DNA from: Callipepla californica brunnescens
Taxonomy: Eukaryota > Chordata > Aves > Galliformes > Odontophoridae
DNA length: 64,000 bases
Direction of reading: 5' to 3'
Assembly (NCBI GenBank): GCA_023055505.1
Contig: JALIRH010000126.1
Location: forward strand, 744,001 to 808,000
Part shown: in pieces, positions 61,723 to 64,000 of the stretch
Position numbering within the stretch: the stretch's first letter is position 1
Layout of the letters: each line of letters starts with the position of its first letter
Position numbers and translations under genes: made by a program
The notes under the pieces: generated by a model
Databases searched by the model: none
What the model saw: only the letters and a program-made list of their open reading frames with translations
What the model was told of the DNA's origin: nothing

Positions 61723-62158
61723 AAGAATCACAGGATCACAGAATGGATTAGGATGGAAGAGACCTCAGGATCACCAAATTCCATCTCTCCTGCCACAGGC
61801 ACGGTTTCCAATAACTATATCAAGTTCTAGGTAAGGTTGCCCGGGACCCCAGCCAACCTGGCCTTTAACACCTCCAGGGACAGGGCATCCACAGCTTCTC
61901 TGGGCAGCCTGTTCCAGCACTTCACCACCCTCTCAATGAAAAACCTCCCCAACATCTAATCTAAATCTTTCCTCATTTAGTTTAAAACCATTCCCTCTTG
62001 TACTATCATCATCAGATACCCACACAAAAAATTGATTTCCCTCCTGTCTACAATCTACCTTTAAATATTGGAAGTTCTTAATGAGGTCTCCCCAGACTCT
62101 TCTCTTCTCCAGGCTGGACAAGCCCATTTCCTTTAACTTGTCTTCATAAGAGATACAT
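61723..62158 (-). mobile_element. CR1 LINE 3' fragment
   Basis: ATCACAGGATCACAGAATGGATTAGGATGGAAGAGACCTCAGGATCACC, then CATCCACAGCTTCTCTGGGCAGCCTGTTCCAGCACTTCACCACCCTCTCAATGAAAAACCTCCCC, TTAGTTTAAAACCATTCCCTCTTGTACTATC, and TGAGGTCTCCCCAGACTCTTCTCTTCTCCAGGCTGGACAAGCCC. The minus-strand remnant MGLSSLEKRRVWGDLIKNFQYL is the CR1 ORF end. Confidence 0.97.
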
Positions 62159-64000
62159 CAGAAGCTCTTTTCTTAGGAATAGACTCCTGGGCAGTCTTGC
62201 TTACATAACAGTGCAATGTTGATTTATTTATTTGCGCTGATAGTCCTAAAGCAAAACTGTTTCCTGTATGTATTAGTGCTGCACAGGTACTTAAATAAGG
62301 AATATGTTGTTAACCAAAAATAAATAAACTCAAATCTGCTTGTCTTGCAAGAACATAGACATTCTGTCCAAATCATATCCCTTTCAGTGATACTGAGTTT
62401 CTTGTTTCCAGGATAAGACTGTAAAATAAGTTAGTATGGTAGAGTAGCTCTAAGGCAGATCACACTTTTCCCCTAGAACACTTTCCTCATCTCAGGAAAA
62501 TAACCTAGACAGAACACTGGATCTCTGCCTCAGTGCACTGATTATTTTCTGATGATATCAGGGTATATTATCTGTTAGTTATGTTTTAAACAAGTTTAAA
62601 AGTGGCACATAAATATTACAAAAATCCCCCATGTTATTGTTTGACTGATTTTCAACAGTTGATGGAAATGCCTTCATTTTCTAGTTCTGAAATCATTAAT
62701 TTCTTCTTCCCAGATGTAGATTTTATTCCTCAGTGACATTTCAAAAATCAAGGTGCTTCCTCTGGGTACTAAACTGGTTTAATTTAAAAGGCTCCAGAGT
62801 AAAGTACTGGAAAGCTATTTCATTAGGAAAACTGGTAGCTCAATGAAAAGAATTCCTGAAAGGAGAAAAGATGTTTAATATTCATGGACATATTTTAGTT
62901 GTCCTTCATGTTCTGCCAAAAAAGAAGCCCATTCTTTTTGCCTTGATGGCATTTAGATTTCAAAGTAGATTGCCCACTTAATTATACAAGTAGAATTTAT
63001 TAGGACAGGAAAACACATTTTTTAAATGTTTTTACCCTTTGTTAAAAGGTATTTGTTAAATCTCATGAACAGTGATTACTCTTATACTAATTCTGAATAG
63101 GACTTTCTCATCTAGTTTTACTTGACTGTTTAAGAAGTGTTTTTTCTTGAAGGCAAAGCTTACTTATTACAAGCAAAATGAGCAAAAGTAACACATTTCA
63201 TAACATTTCAAACTATCACAAATCTGCATCTTGAAGTCATACAGTAACACAGACACACTGGGTATAACTATGGCAGCTCAGTAAAAATTCATAGTGAAGG
63301 TTCAGTGTCTGGCTGCCAAGCAACAGCTTGATTTATGCAATATATTCACTTAAATGTCATCTAACCTGCATTTTATACATTGATTAGACAGACTAGATTA
63401 CTATTGTGATATAAATACAAGCATGACCTCCCTTTCCAAGGCCTGGATGACTGAATAGAGAAGGAAAACCATTGTTCTAATGTTACTGGCAGGCTCTCAT
63501 GAAGGTGTAGCCCCAAATGCAGCCATGTCTCTGTCCTCATCAGTGTAGCAGCAGCTCCTGAAGGAAACTGTCTCTGGAATACAACTGGTATTTCTCTGGT
63601 ATTATTTCCAAAAGAAGGAGAAAGGAAACAATTAAGATCTCCTTGACTTTCTTATAGCTCAAAAATCCCCTGAATCTTTCCACTGCTTGGCACGTTCACT
63701 ACCTAACTGGGAGACATCGGCTGGCATTTAAGCCTTGTGCTCTCCAATCATTCGCAGAACTGTAGTTCAGACAAATCTCTTGCATGTGTTGGGGTACAAA
63801 ACTCTGTATCTAGTGTCTGCACTGAAATCCAAGTTATTCTGCCACTGACCACACCTGAGAGTCCTAACTCTTTACTGCTGCCTAACCAGCACATCCTCAT
63901 TGCATGTCCTAGCTCATAGGAAGTTTTGGCAGAGTCATTCAAGTATGAATTTCAGCAGTCATTTCTCATAGATAATGAAGGTTATGCTGGTTTCTGATTT
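62159..64000. other. Intergenic, no gene seen
   Basis: AT-rich sequence to the right edge. No exon or repeat family recognised. Confidence 0.5.

Noticed and set aside
1..64000. Prokaryote-type systems (operons, CRISPR, toxin-antitoxin) and tRNA/rRNA genes
   Set aside because: The sequence is clearly vertebrate nuclear DNA; no such arrays or folded RNA genes were seen.

Overview
The window is vertebrate nuclear DNA, almost certainly from a galliform bird (chicken or a close relative). Two things point there: many truncated CR1 LINEs with the avian 3' octamer tail (ATTCTATG-type), and one internally deleted mariner whose terminal sequence and layout match the chicken Galluhop/Mariner1 family. 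The species call comes from memory of these repeat families, not from a search.

Only one gene is supported: the 5' part of AP1S2 (clathrin adaptor AP-1, sigma subunit), on the minus strand. Exon 2 (3363-3541) begins exactly at the ATG and encodes residues 1-59 plus two bases of codon 60. Intron 1 is 3542-4518. The non-coding first exon ends at a strong donor at 4518/4519, inside a CpG-island promoter (about 4260-5440) with CCAAT boxes, two perfect NRF1 motifs, GC boxes and a GGGGC repeat. Positions 1-3362 are intron 2; the remaining coding exons lie off the left edge. In human the next gene beyond the AP1S2 promoter is GRPR, and no GRPR exon was seen here.

From about 5.4 kb to 64 kb the sequence looks intergenic. 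I see no other coding exon, tRNA, rRNA or CRISPR. It holds 14 CR1 fragments in both orientations. They cluster at 32.3-36 kb and 45.7-48.4 kb, and none were seen at 5.4-20.4 kb or 48.4-59.7 kb. It also holds the mariner relic, several microsatellites, a roughly 270-bp polypyrimidine tract and two good CTCF-type motifs. The CR1-poor stretches contain AT-rich clusters of homeodomain/octamer-type sites, which are the best candidates for distal regulatory elements.

I found no convincing new biological system. The most useful leads are a stop-free, in-frame extension of the AP1S2 leader that could permit non-AUG initiation, the divergent promoter architecture, a perfect 12-bp snap-back hairpin at a CR1 truncation point, and an inverted CR1/CR1 junction lacking both 3' tails.
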